A stretch of DNA of 64,000 nucleotides, from positions 1 through 64,000 of the forward strand of contig JAHZFJ010000008.1 in NCBI GenBank assembly GCA_019421365.1, given 5' to 3'. Under the pieces are notes generated by a model. The model was not told the DNA's origin. It worked only from the letters and a program-made list of their open reading frames with translations, and searched no databases. The DNA comes from Lachnospiraceae bacterium. Lineage in GTDB: Bacteria > Bacillota > Clostridia > Lachnospirales > Lachnospiraceae. Below, in pieces: positions 45,186 to 54,461 of this stretch. The number at the start of each line of letters is the position of its first letter. Within the stretch, counting starts at the first letter, position 1. The position numbers and the translations under genes are program-made.

Positions 45186-45228
45186 AAAAAGATGACAACG
45201 TACGAGGTTTGTACGTTGTCATCTTTTT
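45186..45228. terminator. Bidirectional intrinsic terminator
   Basis: A perfect 18-bp stem (45186-45203 with 45211-45228, loop GAGGTTT) with A- and T-run ends. Confidence 0.9.
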
Positions 45229-45233
45229 ATTAC

Positions 45234-45305
45234 TAACTCAAACTTCGTACATAAAAAACTTCATTTAGCTACTTATCGAAATCTTTAAGTGCAAAGTTTG
45301 AGTTA
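45234..45305. repeat. 12-bp inverted repeat next to the terminator
   Basis: TAACTCAAACTT (45234-45245) is perfectly inverted at 45294-45305, with a 48-base loop. It directly follows the strong terminator and precedes the 3' end of the minus-strand gene. No role is evident. Confidence 0.55.
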
Positions 45306-45312
45306 CAGATTT

Positions 45313-46965
45313 TTATTCTTCTATATTTCCTATACTTACAACAGTATTACAATCGATTCCCTTAGTATAGGTGAACGTTACTATGCTGCCAACATCATAT
45401 TTCATCATATCAATTACGTTACCAATGGTAACATCGAATATTTCATTAGAATTGTTAAGCATTACATAGTAATGGGAATTTCCTTCAATTACAGCCTCCG
45501 CAATCTTAGTTATTTGTCCAGTAATGGATTGTCTTTCTGTATCTTGCGTTACGGTTATACCGGAGCTGCGAAGAAGAGTAGTATAGGTCTTTTCACATTC
45601 TAATGCAGAATCGCCTATGGCTACAATTTGATATTTTGCTACATTTACCATGGCGTACTTCTTAACTAGACCAGATTCATCTTTTAAAGCGAGGAAATAC
45701 GTTGGTTCATTATTAATATTTAGAAGTAGTGGGAAGGTTGCTTTGTAACCTAAGTGTTGTACTTGCCCTTCTGCAGATGACATTGCCGAATATTCTTCTG
45801 CACCGGATACTTCATAGTACCTTGTTTCTGCTGTTCTTTGGTTCATAAGAACAAAACCTACATTGGATTCGTCACCACCAACACTTGTAATACCAGTGTA
45901 CACCCATACATCGTCCTCAAGAGCGATATAATTATATCCTGCAGTTGTTTTGAGACAATCTTTTTGGCTAAATAATGTGTTCCAATATCCATGCTTTAAA
46001 GTTCCGTAATAATCGTAGTAACTTATTAATAGGTCAGCAGAATACACATGGTCTACCCAAGTTGGAACATCTTCAACCTTATAATTTGTATGATCACCAG
46101 TAATAGCATTAACAAGAACAACATTAGATATTGTTTCACCACCGAACAAACCAATCGAATAATCTTTCACAGGGCATACCCAGTAAGGAACTCCTGAGTC
46201 ATCGATTTCAAAACTTGGTTCATCAAAGATGTAAGTTGGATATCTGAAGCGCAAGTATCTATATAAATTACGACCGAAAAGATCTGATTTGGAGTAACGG
46301 ATTCCTTTTTCTAATTTGATACATTCTACATCGTGTGTAGACATATCAATGCGGATATAGGCTGGAATACCTTCTGAGTGATTACTAATCCATTTGAATA
46401 TGCTACCATATTCTAATGGAGTAACACGAACCGGTGAGCCGTTATAATTGATCTGTGTATAAGCATTACTAACTTCGAATTGTGAAACATATTCTACCAT
46501 ACTACCCATCTTCCTTGAACCAAGTAACATTGCAGAATCTTTATCTAATAAAGGAATTTCATTGTATGAAATCTCTTCAATATCAGTCAAGAAATCTCTT
46601 GTTTCAATATTAATAAGCTTTTGGTATTTTGATGCATTAACAATAGGGGAAGAGAGAATACTTCCAATTATGAAGATTACAATTGCAGTTATTGTAATAC
46701 CGAAAGTTATTAATACACGTTTGCTCTTGAAATCAGAAGCGTTGATAACAAGGTCGTTTAAACTTTGATTGCGCCCGTGTGATTTAACATTTTTAATTGC
46801 TGTACTAATAAGACATATTACAGTAACAATTGCAAGTAAACTGATGATAAAATACCAAAACCCTTGCGCGTGAATGTTAATAGGTGGGAGTGCTATATAA
46901 TAATAGATAAATCCCACGACTAGTACTAATAAGACTACTAGTACTATATTTTTCGTTTTTTTCAT
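45313..46965 (-). CDS. Conserved membrane protein of unknown function
   Basis: About 550 residues. Three membrane segments are visible in the first 110 residues (NIVLVVLLVLVVGFIYYYI, FIISLLAIVTVICLISTAI and VLITFGITITAIVIFIIGSIL). A large extracytoplasmic part follows, with repeated beta-type stretches such as YWVCPVKDYSIGLFGGETIS and LLNINNEPTYFLALKDESGL; the latter recall PepSY-like or quinohemoprotein-like repeats, but I cannot name a family. The start at 46965 is chosen because TTGGAGGA precedes it; an earlier ATG at 47076 overlaps the promoter. It may be a membrane sensor or chaperone. A terminator follows about 85 bases downstream. Confidence 0.6.
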   Translation of the reverse strand: MKKTKNIVLVVLLVLVVGFIYYYIALPPINIHAQGFWYFIISLLAIVTVICLISTAIKNVKSHGRNQSLNDLVINASDFKSKRVLITFGITITAIVIFIIGSILSSPIVNASKYQKLINIETRDFLTDIEEISYNEIPLLDKDSAMLLGSRKMGSMVEYVSQFEVSNAYTQINYNGSPVRVTPLEYGSIFKWISNHSEGIPAYIRIDMSTHDVECIKLEKGIRYSKSDLFGRNLYRYLRFRYPTYIFDEPSFEIDDSGVPYWVCPVKDYSIGLFGGETISNVVLVNAITGDHTNYKVEDVPTWVDHVYSADLLISYYDYYGTLKHGYWNTLFSQKDCLKTTAGYNYIALEDDVWVYTGITSVGGDESNVGFVLMNQRTAETRYYEVSGAEEYSAMSSAEGQVQHLGYKATFPLLLNINNEPTYFLALKDESGLVKKYAMVNVAKYQIVAIGDSALECEKTYTTLLRSSGITVTQDTERQSITGQITKIAEAVIEGNSHYYVMLNNSNEIFDVTIGNVIDMMKYDVGSIVTFTYTKGIDCNTVVSIGNIEE

Positions 46966-47048
46966 ATCGTCCTCCAAAAAATATTTGTCATAGATTTTGC
47001 TAGAGTGTGTGAATGAATTTATTTTGTTCACAGTTATGACTATATCTA

Positions 47049-47076
47049 ATAGTAGCAACATAAGTAAAAATGTCAA
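47049..47076 (-). promoter_or_regulatory. Possible promoter of the 550-residue membrane protein
   Basis: TTGACA (47071-47076) and TACTAT (47049-47054) on the minus strand with 16 bases between. The rest of the 301-base divergent gap (46966-47266) is A/T-rich and shows no other clear feature. Confidence 0.5.
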
Positions 47077-47266
47077 TTAAAAAGGTATGAAAAATCTATA
47101 ATTTTTATAAAGAGCAAATTTATTGTTTCATTTTTAGAAGAAAACTGTTAAAATATACTGTAACAATTTAGTTGTTGAGTATTTGCTACTTTTTCTATGC
47201 AAAAAAATCGACTGAATAGTAACAATATACACGTTTTATTTAGATATATACAGAAGGAGATTTAAA

Positions 47267-48592
47267 ATGAATATTTTATTTATATCGTTAGGTTGCGATA
47301 AAAACCTCGTAGATAGTGAAGTGATGTTAGGTCTAATCAACCAAAAAGGATACATCATAACAAACGATGAGAACGAGGCGGATATTATCGTTGTAAATAC
47401 ATGTTGCTTCATTAATGATGCCAAGGAAGAAAGTATTAATACAATCCTAGAGATGGCTGAACTTAAGAAAACAGCAAATCTGAAAGCGTTAATAGTAACA
47501 GGATGTCTTGCACAAAGATACAAGAAAGAAATTCAAGAAGAGATTAAAGAAGTAGATGCAGTAGTTGGTACTTCTAGTTATGAAAATATTGTTAAGGTTA
47601 TTGAAGAAGCACTAGAAGGTAAAGTAAGTGAGAGTTTTGAGGATATTGACGTTACTCCAGAAGTAGAAAGTAAGCGTGTGTTAACTACAGGTGGATATTA
47701 TTCTTATCTTAAGATTGCTGAAGGATGTGACAAGCACTGCACGTATTGTATTATTCCTAAAATCCGTGGTAAGTTTAGAAGTGTACCTATGGAAAGATTA
47801 ATAGCAGAAGCTAAAAGTCTTGCAGAACAAGGCGTGAAGGAGTTAATGTTAGTAGCACAAGAAACTACATTATATGGTGTGGATCTTTATGGAGAGAAGA
47901 GCCTTCACAAATTACTTAAGGAATTATGTAAGGTTGAAGGAATTGAATGGATTCGTATTCTATATTGCTATCCAGAAGAAATTACAGATGATTTAATTCA
48001 AGTTATGAAGGAAGAAGAAAAAATCTGTAATTATCTTGATATGCCTATACAACACGCTTCTGATAACATCCTTAAAAGAATGGGACGTCGTACAAATCGT
48101 CAAGAATTAATCGATATTGTAACAAAACTCAGAAAAGAAATTCCAGACATTTCTTTACGAACTACTTTAATCACAGGCTTCCCAGGAGAAACGAAGGAAG
48201 ATCATGAGCAATTACTTGAATTTGTAGACCAGATGGAATTTGATCGTTTAGGCGTATTCACATATTCTCCAGAAGAAGATACACCTGCAGCAAGCATGGA
48301 CGGTCAAATTGAGGAAGAAGTAAAAGAAGAAAGAAAAGATGAAATAATGATATTACAGCAAGAAATTGCTTTCGAACATGCTGAAAAGATGGTTGGAAGA
48401 ACTCTTAAAGTAATGATAGAAGGTAGACTACCTGAAGAGAACGTATATATCGGTAGAACTTATATGGATGCGCCAAATATTGATGGCTATATCTTTGTTA
48501 ACGCAGATCATGAATTCATGTCAGGTGACTTCGTAACAGTAAAGGTTACTGGTGCAAAGGATTATGATTTAACAGCTGAGATCGCTGAATAA
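47267..48592 (+). CDS. rimO: Ribosomal protein S12 methylthiotransferase RimO
   Basis: A 441-residue radical-SAM enzyme that adds a methylthio group to an aspartate of ribosomal protein S12. It has the N-terminal MTTase domain (ILFISLGCDKNLVDSEVMLG, with Cys residues at about 9, 45 and 78 for one Fe-S cluster), the radical-SAM CxxxCxxC in GCDKHCTYCIIPKIRG, and a C-terminal TRAM domain (about 380-441). SLGCDKN and the IRGKFRS segment favour RimO over MiaB. AAGGAGA precedes the ATG. First of the rimO-pgsA-cinA set. Confidence 0.95.
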   Translation: MNILFISLGCDKNLVDSEVMLGLINQKGYIITNDENEADIIVVNTCCFINDAKEESINTILEMAELKKTANLKALIVTGCLAQRYKKEIQEEIKEVDAVVGTSSYENIVKVIEEALEGKVSESFEDIDVTPEVESKRVLTTGGYYSYLKIAEGCDKHCTYCIIPKIRGKFRSVPMERLIAEAKSLAEQGVKELMLVAQETTLYGVDLYGEKSLHKLLKELCKVEGIEWIRILYCYPEEITDDLIQVMKEEEKICNYLDMPIQHASDNILKRMGRRTNRQELIDIVTKLRKEIPDISLRTTLITGFPGETKEDHEQLLEFVDQMEFDRLGVFTYSPEEDTPAASMDGQIEEEVKEERKDEIMILQQEIAFEHAEKMVGRTLKVMIEGRLPEENVYIGRTYMDAPNIDGYIFVNADHEFMSGDFVTVKVTGAKDYDLTAEIAE

Positions 48593-48608
48593 TATAATCT
48601 AGGCAATC

Positions 48609-48674
48609 GCGAAATTCTTTGTAGTAGGCAGCCTTAAAACACAGATATGTTGTCGATACGGAAAAGAGTTTCGC
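48609..48674. other. Long-range stem between rimO and pgsA
   Basis: GCGAAATTCTTT (48609-48620) pairs with AAAGAGTTTCGC (48663-48674) with one G-U pair and a 42-base loop. No U-tract follows, so it could be a processing or stability element; this is weak evidence. Confidence 0.35.
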
Positions 48675-48716
48675 AATTGACTAAATAATATAGCCAATTG
48701 AAAGGAGTGAGGTTTT

Positions 48717-49271
48717 ATGAACCTACCTAATAAACTAACCCTAGCAAGAATTTGTATGATACCGGTATTCGTATTCTTCTTATTGACGGATTTGGTACCA
48801 TACTCTAATTATATTGCGGTAGCAATTTTCATCATTGCATGTCTAACAGATGCATTAGATGGACACATCGCTAGAAAATATCATCTTATTACTAACTTTG
48901 GAAAATTCATGGATCCATTAGCAGATAAATTATTGGTTTGCTCTGCATTAATATGTTTCGTACAATTACAATTAATTCCCGCATGGATTATAATTGTGAT
49001 TATTAGTAGAGAATTTATAATAAGTGGTTTCCGTTTAATCGCATCGGATAATGGAATTGTAATTGCAGCAAGTTGGTGGGGGAAATTCAAGACAACTGCG
49101 CAGATGATTTTATCAATCTTATTAATTGTTAATTTTGATGGAACATTTTTTAATACCCTTGAACAAGTGTTTATTTATATAGCATTAGCTCTAACAGTAA
49201 TTTCACTTATTGATTATCTAATAAAGAATAAAAATGTACTTAAAGAAGGGGGAAATAAAATTGGTAGTTGA
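48717..49271 (+). CDS. pgsA: CDP-diacylglycerol-glycerol-3-phosphate 3-phosphatidyltransferase
   Basis: A 184-residue membrane enzyme that makes phosphatidylglycerophosphate, the precursor of phosphatidylglycerol and thus of cardiolipin. The CDP-alcohol phosphotransferase motif is complete: DALDGHIARKYHLITNFG then KFMDPLADK (about residues 42-68). About five membrane segments cover the chain. AAAGGAG precedes the ATG. Its last 11 bases overlap cinA. Confidence 0.94.
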   Translation: MNLPNKLTLARICMIPVFVFFLLTDLVPYSNYIAVAIFIIACLTDALDGHIARKYHLITNFGKFMDPLADKLLVCSALICFVQLQLIPAWIIIVIISREFIISGFRLIASDNGIVIAASWWGKFKTTAQMILSILLIVNFDGTFFNTLEQVFIYIALALTVISLIDYLIKNKNVLKEGGNKIGS

Positions 49272-50511
49272 ATTAATTAGTGTAGGAACAGAACTTTTAC
49301 TCGGAAACATCGTTAATACAAATGCCGCGTACCTATCTGAGAAATGTGCAGAACTTGGTATGTCACTATATTATGAAGTAACTGTAGGTGATAATCCAGA
49401 ACGTTTGCTTGAAACTGTAACAACAGCATATAATCGTTCAGACGTCATAATTCTTACGGGAGGTTTAGGACCTACACAGGACGATTTGACTAAGGAAACT
49501 GTTGCGCAAGCACTGAATCTCTCTATTGTAGAAGATAGTCATACAAGAGAAAGAATTGAGGATTATTTCAAAAGAAGTAATTACAAAGTAATAACGGATA
49601 ATAATTGGAAGCAAGCTATGATTATTGAAGGATGTAAAGTCGTTGATAATTATAATGGAACAGCACCAGGATTAATAGTTGAGACTAAAGAAGGAAAGCG
49701 TGTTATTTTACTTCCTGGACCACCGAACGAGATGATTCCAATGTTTGAAAAGGATATCTATGGATATTTAAATCAGATTAGACCAAATGTAATTTATTCT
49801 AAAATGGTTAAAATCTGTGGTATTGGTGAGAGTATGGTTGAGACTGAGATTACCGACTTGATAGAAGCACAATCAAATCCTACAATTGCACCGTATGCTA
49901 AAAGTGGAGAAGTACATCTACGTGTGACTGCAAGTGCACCTACAGTGGATGAAGCTAAGAAGTTAGTAAAGCCAATCGTGAAAGATTTAAAAGATCGTTT
50001 TAAACAAAATGTATATACAACAGATGAATCAGAAAATTTAGAGGATACTGTTGTTAAGCTACTTAAGAAATACGATTTAACACTCGCTACGGCAGAATCT
50101 TGTACAGGTGGTTTATTTACAGGAAGAATAGTTAATGTGGCAGGTGCTTCAGATGTACTTAAAGAAGGTTTTATTACGTATTCGAACAAAGCCAAAAAGA
50201 AGAATCTAGATGTTAGTAAGAATACACTTAAAAAATATGGTGCCGTAAGTGAACAATGTGCCAAAGAAATGGCGAAAGGTGCAGCTATTAATACAGGCTC
50301 TGATGTAGCAGTAGCGATCACTGGAATTGCTGGACCAGATGGTGGAACAGATGAAAAACCTGTTGGTTTAGTGTATATCGCTTGCTTTGTTAATGAGAAA
50401 GTAACAATTAAAGAATTTAACTTTAAGGGTAATCGTCAAAAGATACGTGAAGGTGCTGTTATTTATGCACTTGACCTACTCAGACGTTGCATTCTTGATA
50501 ATTACAAATAA
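49261..50511 (+). CDS. cinA: CinA: nicotinamide-nucleotide amidase / ADP-ribose-type domain protein
   Basis: About 416 residues. The N-terminal MoCF-like domain (ELISVGTELLLGNIVNTNAAYLS, LTGGLGPTQDDLTKET) is followed by the C-terminal CinA amidase domain with LATAESCTGGLFTGR, ITGIAGPDGGTDEKPVGLVYI. It recycles NMN and cleans up oxidised pyridine nucleotides. The preferred start is TTG at 49261 because AAGGGGG lies about eight bases upstream; an earlier in-frame ATG at 49234 has no site and lies in pgsA. In many Firmicutes recA follows cinA; here it does not. Confidence 0.92.
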   Translation: MVVELISVGTELLLGNIVNTNAAYLSEKCAELGMSLYYEVTVGDNPERLLETVTTAYNRSDVIILTGGLGPTQDDLTKETVAQALNLSIVEDSHTRERIEDYFKRSNYKVITDNNWKQAMIIEGCKVVDNYNGTAPGLIVETKEGKRVILLPGPPNEMIPMFEKDIYGYLNQIRPNVIYSKMVKICGIGESMVETEITDLIEAQSNPTIAPYAKSGEVHLRVTASAPTVDEAKKLVKPIVKDLKDRFKQNVYTTDESENLEDTVVKLLKKYDLTLATAESCTGGLFTGRIVNVAGASDVLKEGFITYSNKAKKKNLDVSKNTLKKYGAVSEQCAKEMAKGAAINTGSDVAVAITGIAGPDGGTDEKPVGLVYIACFVNEKVTIKEFNFKGNRQKIREGAVIYALDLLRRCILDNYK

Positions 50512-50692
50512 TGCAATAGTTTTGAAGGTAATTCAAAAGATAACCAGTTCTCCTATATTAAAGCAATTTTTTAGTGAAATACCATAAAAATGACATAGTT
50601 TTGATTTATTGTAAGAATAGTTAATGAAATTACTATAACTATTCAGAAATTAGTAATTGGTCATTTAGTGGTGATTAGAAAGGAGCACATGC

Positions 50693-51409
50693 ATGAGAAA
50701 GAAAAGAATTTTAACATTAGTAACTATAGCATCAATTTCTATTCTTACAGTTACAGGTTGTAAGAAGATTGATGATGTTGTGAATAACAACCAAGTAAAT
50801 GAATCAGTTGATTCATCAAACGAATTAACTGATGAAGAGATAGATGGGGTTGATACGAATGTAGATGCGACAGAGGATGAGCAAACAGATTCATCTGATG
50901 AACAAACTGATGCAGATGGCGAAGAAGTAACAGGTGATGATTCGACAACTACAACAAATCCAGAAACATCTACAAACGAGACGGAAAAGGACCCTACTTC
51001 TAAAGATAATGAGAAATCAGAAATTGAACTTCCAATCTATACGATTAATGATGAAACCTTAGAGACAGAAGATGCGATAGCTTATGTTTCTGCTGATACT
51101 AAGATCACTGCTAAAGTTATTGTTGATGAAGTTGTAAAAGCTTTTAGTGCTAATTCATATGAAGTGAAGATTGAAAGTGTATCACAAGAAGGGGATACTG
51201 TAGTTGTTAATTTTAAAAAGGATAGTGCTCCTGTTTCTGGTGTAGGATCTTCTGAGGAGATAACAACTCTTGATTGTATCTCTTATAGTCTGCTTGACAA
51301 TTTATCAACATGTAAGAAAGTAATCTTCCGAGTAGAAGGTGAAGCTTATGCAAGCGGACATATTGAATATGGAATTAATGAGCCATACATTACAGGCAAT
51401 ACAAATTAA
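50693..51409 (+). CDS. Lipoprotein with GerMN-type domain
   Basis: A 238-residue lipoprotein. The signal peptide (LTLVTIASISILTVTGC) ends in a lipobox TVTGC with Cys23 as lipidation site. Residues about 30-112 form an acidic, Thr/Ser/Asp/Glu-rich linker (DEQTDSSDEQTDADGEE) of low complexity. The C-terminal 120 residues resemble a GerMN/sporulation-spore-germination-type domain (LPIYTINDETLETEDAIAYV, FRVEGEAYASGHIEYGINEPY). It would be anchored outside the membrane; a germination or sporulation role is possible but not shown. AAAGGAG precedes the ATG. Confidence 0.7.
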   Translation: MRKKRILTLVTIASISILTVTGCKKIDDVVNNNQVNESVDSSNELTDEEIDGVDTNVDATEDEQTDSSDEQTDADGEEVTGDDSTTTTNPETSTNETEKDPTSKDNEKSEIELPIYTINDETLETEDAIAYVSADTKITAKVIVDEVVKAFSANSYEVKIESVSQEGDTVVVNFKKDSAPVSGVGSSEEITTLDCISYSLLDNLSTCKKVIFRVEGEAYASGHIEYGINEPYITGNTN

Positions 51410-51439
51410 AGGTACCGTCGACCTAACAAAGGGGTATGT

Positions 51440-52333
51440 ATGAATACGCAAACAGATTTGGTTAAAAATATTAATGACAAATATAACTCACTTAGCAAGG
51501 GGCAAAAGCTCCTTGCTAACTATATTTTAAACAATTACGATAAAGCGGTATATCTTACTGCAGCTAGGCTGGGAAAAATCGTTGGTGTTAGCGAGTCGAC
51601 GGTAGTGCGATTTGCTACGATACTTGGTTACGATGGCTATCCTAAATTACAACGTGCATTAGAAGAGATGGCAAAGAATAAATTGAACTCTGTTCAACGT
51701 ATGGAAGTAACTTTTGATCGTATTAATAAAGATAACATCTTAAAATCTGTTCTACACTCTGATGCTGAGAAGATTCGCCTTACAGCTGAAGAAATTGACG
51801 AGGAAGCATTCAAGAATGCTATTGAGATGTTATTGCACGCAAAGAAGATATATATTATAGGTATTCGAAGTAGTGCACCGCTAGCAAGTTTCTTGAGTTA
51901 TTATCTTGGATTGATTTTTGATCATGTAGTAATGATTCAATCTAATAGTACAAGTGAGTTGTTCGAACAGCTTTATCGAATTAGCGAAGAAGATGTTTTA
52001 GTAGGAATAAGTTTTCCAAGATATTCAAGAAGTACTTTGAAAGCAATGGAATTTGCGAGTAATCGTAATGCTAAGCTTATATCCATAACAGATAGTAATG
52101 CTTCGCCAATGACGAAATATTGTGATTGTAATCTCTTAGCACGTTGCGATATGGCGTCCATAGCAGATTCCATCGTAGCACCTCTTAGCGTTATTAATGC
52201 GATCATAGTAGGTGTGTGTCAACAAAAACAAGAAGAAGTAGTCTCTACTTTTGCTTCTTTAGAAGAGATATGGAATGAGTACCAGGTGTATCGTTATGAC
52301 GAAGAGGGAAACCAAACTACACCAAAGGACTAA
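51440..52333 (+). CDS. MurR/RpiR-family transcriptional regulator
   Basis: A 297-residue regulator. The N-terminal helix-turn-helix (KLLANYILNNYDKAVYLTAA then VGVSESTVVRFATILGYDG) is typical of the RpiR family. The C-terminal SIS domain (about 125-260) binds phosphosugars: IYIIGIRSSAPLASFLSYYL and GISFPRYSRSTLKAMEFA. No sugar-utilisation gene is next to it, so its target is unclear. AAAGGGG precedes the ATG. The conserved leader RNA (copy B) begins 10 bases after its stop codon. Confidence 0.9.
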   Translation: MNTQTDLVKNINDKYNSLSKGQKLLANYILNNYDKAVYLTAARLGKIVGVSESTVVRFATILGYDGYPKLQRALEEMAKNKLNSVQRMEVTFDRINKDNILKSVLHSDAEKIRLTAEEIDEEAFKNAIEMLLHAKKIYIIGIRSSAPLASFLSYYLGLIFDHVVMIQSNSTSELFEQLYRISEEDVLVGISFPRYSRSTLKAMEFASNRNAKLISITDSNASPMTKYCDCNLLARCDMASIADSIVAPLSVINAIIVGVCQQKQEEVVSTFASLEEIWNEYQVYRYDEEGNQTTPKD

Positions 52334-52342
52334 GTAAGTCAA

Positions 52343-52441
52343 GGTTGAAAGAGTAATAAAATTTATAGAAGGAGTCATGTGTTGCCCTTCTTTCAACCTA
52401 CTAAGTGGGCAGTATTGCAAGTGATCTTGCAATATGCATGG
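52343..52441 (+). promoter_or_regulatory. Structured leader RNA, copy B
   Basis: Second copy of the element at 28545. Helix 1: GGTTGAA (52343-52349) with TTCAACC (52392-52398), then after an A-rich bulge AGAAGG (52367-52372) with CCTTCT (52386-52391). Helix 2: 10 bp, 52412-52421 with 52426-52435, loop TGAT. Possible pseudoknot: TCATGT (52375-52380) with GCATGG (52436-52441). GTGGGC is at 52405-52410. Several pairs differ from copy A in both partners while pairing is kept. It lies directly before the flavoprotein gene of the cmk-ispH-rpsA group. Confidence 0.6.
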
Positions 52442-52447
52442 GATACA

Positions 52448-53677
52448 ATGAGTAAAGTTATAATAGTTGGTGGCGGTGCAGCTGGTATGCTAGCAGGTGT
52501 ATATGCTGCAAGAAACGGTCATCAAGTTTCGATATATGAGAAAAATGAAAAGTTAGGTAAGAAACTGTATATTACAGGGAAGGGTCGCTGTAATATTACA
52601 AATGCTTGTGATATGGAGACACTGTTTGATCACGTTATGTCGAATAGTAAATTCCTTTATAGTAGTTTCTATGCTTATAATAATTTTGATTTGATTGATT
52701 TCTTTGAAGAGATAGGATTGAAGACGAAGATTGAACGTGGTAATCGAGTTTTTCCGGAATCAGATAAATCCTCTGATGTAATTGGAGCACTACAAAGAGA
52801 GTTACAACGTCTTAATGTGGAGATTTGCTTTCGAAGTGAAGTCTCTCAAGTGGTTGTTGAGGACGGTATTTGTAAAGGTATCCGCCTAAAAGAAGAGAAG
52901 AAGATATTACGTGCAGATGCTGTAATCGTTGCTACAGGTGGGTTGTCTTATACAACAACTGGTTCTACAGGCGATGGATACCGTTTTGCCGAGAGTATGG
53001 GACATAAGATTACAGAATGTAATCCATCTTTAGTTCCGTTTAATATTAAAGAATCATTTATCAAAGAGTTACAAGGTTTATCACTAAAGAATATTAAAGT
53101 TACTGTAACGGCTAAGAACAAAGAAATCTATAGTGATTTCGGTGAAATGTTATTCACACATTTTGGAATTAGCGGTCCTGTTATATTGAGTGCAAGTAGT
53201 TATGTTATCCCTTATATTAAGAAGGGGGACATTGCTGTAAGTATAGATTTAAAACCAGCATTAACAGAGGAGCAATTAGATGCAAGAATAATGCGTGATT
53301 TTGATGAGTTTATTAACAAACAATTTAAAAATGCTTTAGATCATCTATTGCCAAGAAAGTTAATTCCTATTATAATTTCTCTTAGTGGAATTGATCCGTA
53401 CAAAAAAGTTAATGTTATTACGAAAGATGAACGTATGAATCTCGTTCATACAATCAAGAATATGAAACTATCTGTAGCTAGTCTTCGAAGCTATAATGAA
53501 GCCGTAATTACAAAAGGGGGAATCTCTGTTAAAGAGATTAATCCGTCAACAATGGAATCTAAGCTTGCTAAGGGTGTGTATTTTATAGGTGAAGTATTAG
53601 ATCTAGATGCACTGACCGGAGGATTTAACTTACAGATTGCGTGGTCAACTGCTTATGCGGCAGGAAATTCTATTTAA
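52448..53677 (+). CDS. BaiN/HI0933-family FAD-dependent oxidoreductase
   Basis: About 409 residues. The N-terminal FAD-binding motif is VIIVGGGAAGMLAGVYAARNG (residues 4-24), with GKKLYITGKGRCNITN, the conserved family block, and a C-terminal GGFNLQIAWSTAYAAG typical of the HI0933/BaiN family. Members are flavoproteins of poorly known role; some act on bile-acid or other steroid-like substrates, others are linked to RNA metabolism. A longer frame starting near 52379 is open, but it lies wholly in the conserved leader RNA, so the ATG at 52448 is chosen even though it has only a weak ribosome binding site (ATGGG). Confidence 0.85.
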   Translation: MSKVIIVGGGAAGMLAGVYAARNGHQVSIYEKNEKLGKKLYITGKGRCNITNACDMETLFDHVMSNSKFLYSSFYAYNNFDLIDFFEEIGLKTKIERGNRVFPESDKSSDVIGALQRELQRLNVEICFRSEVSQVVVEDGICKGIRLKEEKKILRADAVIVATGGLSYTTTGSTGDGYRFAESMGHKITECNPSLVPFNIKESFIKELQGLSLKNIKVTVTAKNKEIYSDFGEMLFTHFGISGPVILSASSYVIPYIKKGDIAVSIDLKPALTEEQLDARIMRDFDEFINKQFKNALDHLLPRKLIPIIISLSGIDPYKKVNVITKDERMNLVHTIKNMKLSVASLRSYNEAVITKGGISVKEINPSTMESKLAKGVYFIGEVLDLDALTGGFNLQIAWSTAYAAGNSI

Positions 53678-53756
53678 CCCTTTTAGGGTTTGTAGCGAAG
53701 TGGATTAGGATTGTATATCTGCTTTGACTAAATTTAGACAGATTGGAGCTTTGTTT

Positions 53757-54437
53757 ATGGTTTACAGTATTGCAATTGATGGACCAGCAGGAGCTGGTAA
53801 AAGTACAATCGCTAAGAAAATAGCAAAGGAATTGGGATTTATCTACGTGGATACCGGAGCAATGTATCGTGCGGTAGCTCTTTATCTTATGAGAAACCAA
53901 ATCGATGCAGATGAAAGTGCTAAGATATCACAGGCATGTAACGAGGTAGATGTATCAATCGAATACGTAGACGGAGAGCAACAAGTATTACTAAACGGTG
54001 AGAATGTCAATGGTTTTATTCGTACAGAAGAAGTTGGAATGATGACTTCTGCTAGTAGCAAGAACAAAGATGTTCGAATGAAGATGGTTGAGTTACAAAG
54101 ACAGCTTGCGAGTAAGACAAGTGTAGTCATGGATGGAAGAGACATTGGTACGTATGTATTACCGAATGCAGATGTTAAAATCTATCTAACAGCTTCTTCC
54201 GCTGAACGTGCAAGAAGAAGACACGTAGAATTAACAGCAAAGGGGGTAACTTGTGATATTGCAGAAATCGAAGCAGATATTATTGCAAGAGATCATCAGG
54301 ATATGACAAGAGAATTCGCCCCATTATGTCAAGCAGAAGATGCAACGTTAGTAGATAGTTCAGATATGACTATTGATGAAGTTGTTGATGAAATTATTAA
54401 TATATTTAATCTAAAATCTAATGCATATAAGGCATAG
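53757..54437 (+). CDS. cmk: Cytidylate kinase
   Basis: A 226-residue kinase that phosphorylates CMP and dCMP. It has a P-loop in SIAIDGPAGAGKSTIAKKIA (residues 4-23), the YVDTGAMYRAVAL motif for CMP binding, VVMDGRDIGTYVLPNADVKI and the lid SAAERARRR-type region (ASSAERARRRH), and RDHQDMTREFAPL near the C-terminus. Start chosen at 53757 with TTGGAG upstream; an earlier in-frame codon at 53724 has no site. The ispH-rpsA fusion starts 24 bases after it, as is common in Clostridia. Confidence 0.95.
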   Translation: MVYSIAIDGPAGAGKSTIAKKIAKELGFIYVDTGAMYRAVALYLMRNQIDADESAKISQACNEVDVSIEYVDGEQQVLLNGENVNGFIRTEEVGMMTSASSKNKDVRMKMVELQRQLASKTSVVMDGRDIGTYVLPNADVKIYLTASSAERARRRHVELTAKGVTCDIAEIEADIIARDHQDMTREFAPLCQAEDATLVDSSDMTIDEVVDEIINIFNLKSNAYKA

Positions 54438-54461
54438 TTAGAAAGGCAAGTCACATTAGAC

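Noticed and set aside
49794..50321. Minus-strand open frame of 175 codons inside cinA
   Set aside because: Complement of a well-supported gene; composition typical of an antisense shadow.
52379..52447. N-terminal extension of the flavoprotein (start near 52379)
   Set aside because: The extension lies entirely in the leader RNA that is also found at 28545-28642, where the same frame is broken by a stop; the FAD motif begins right after the ATG at 52448.
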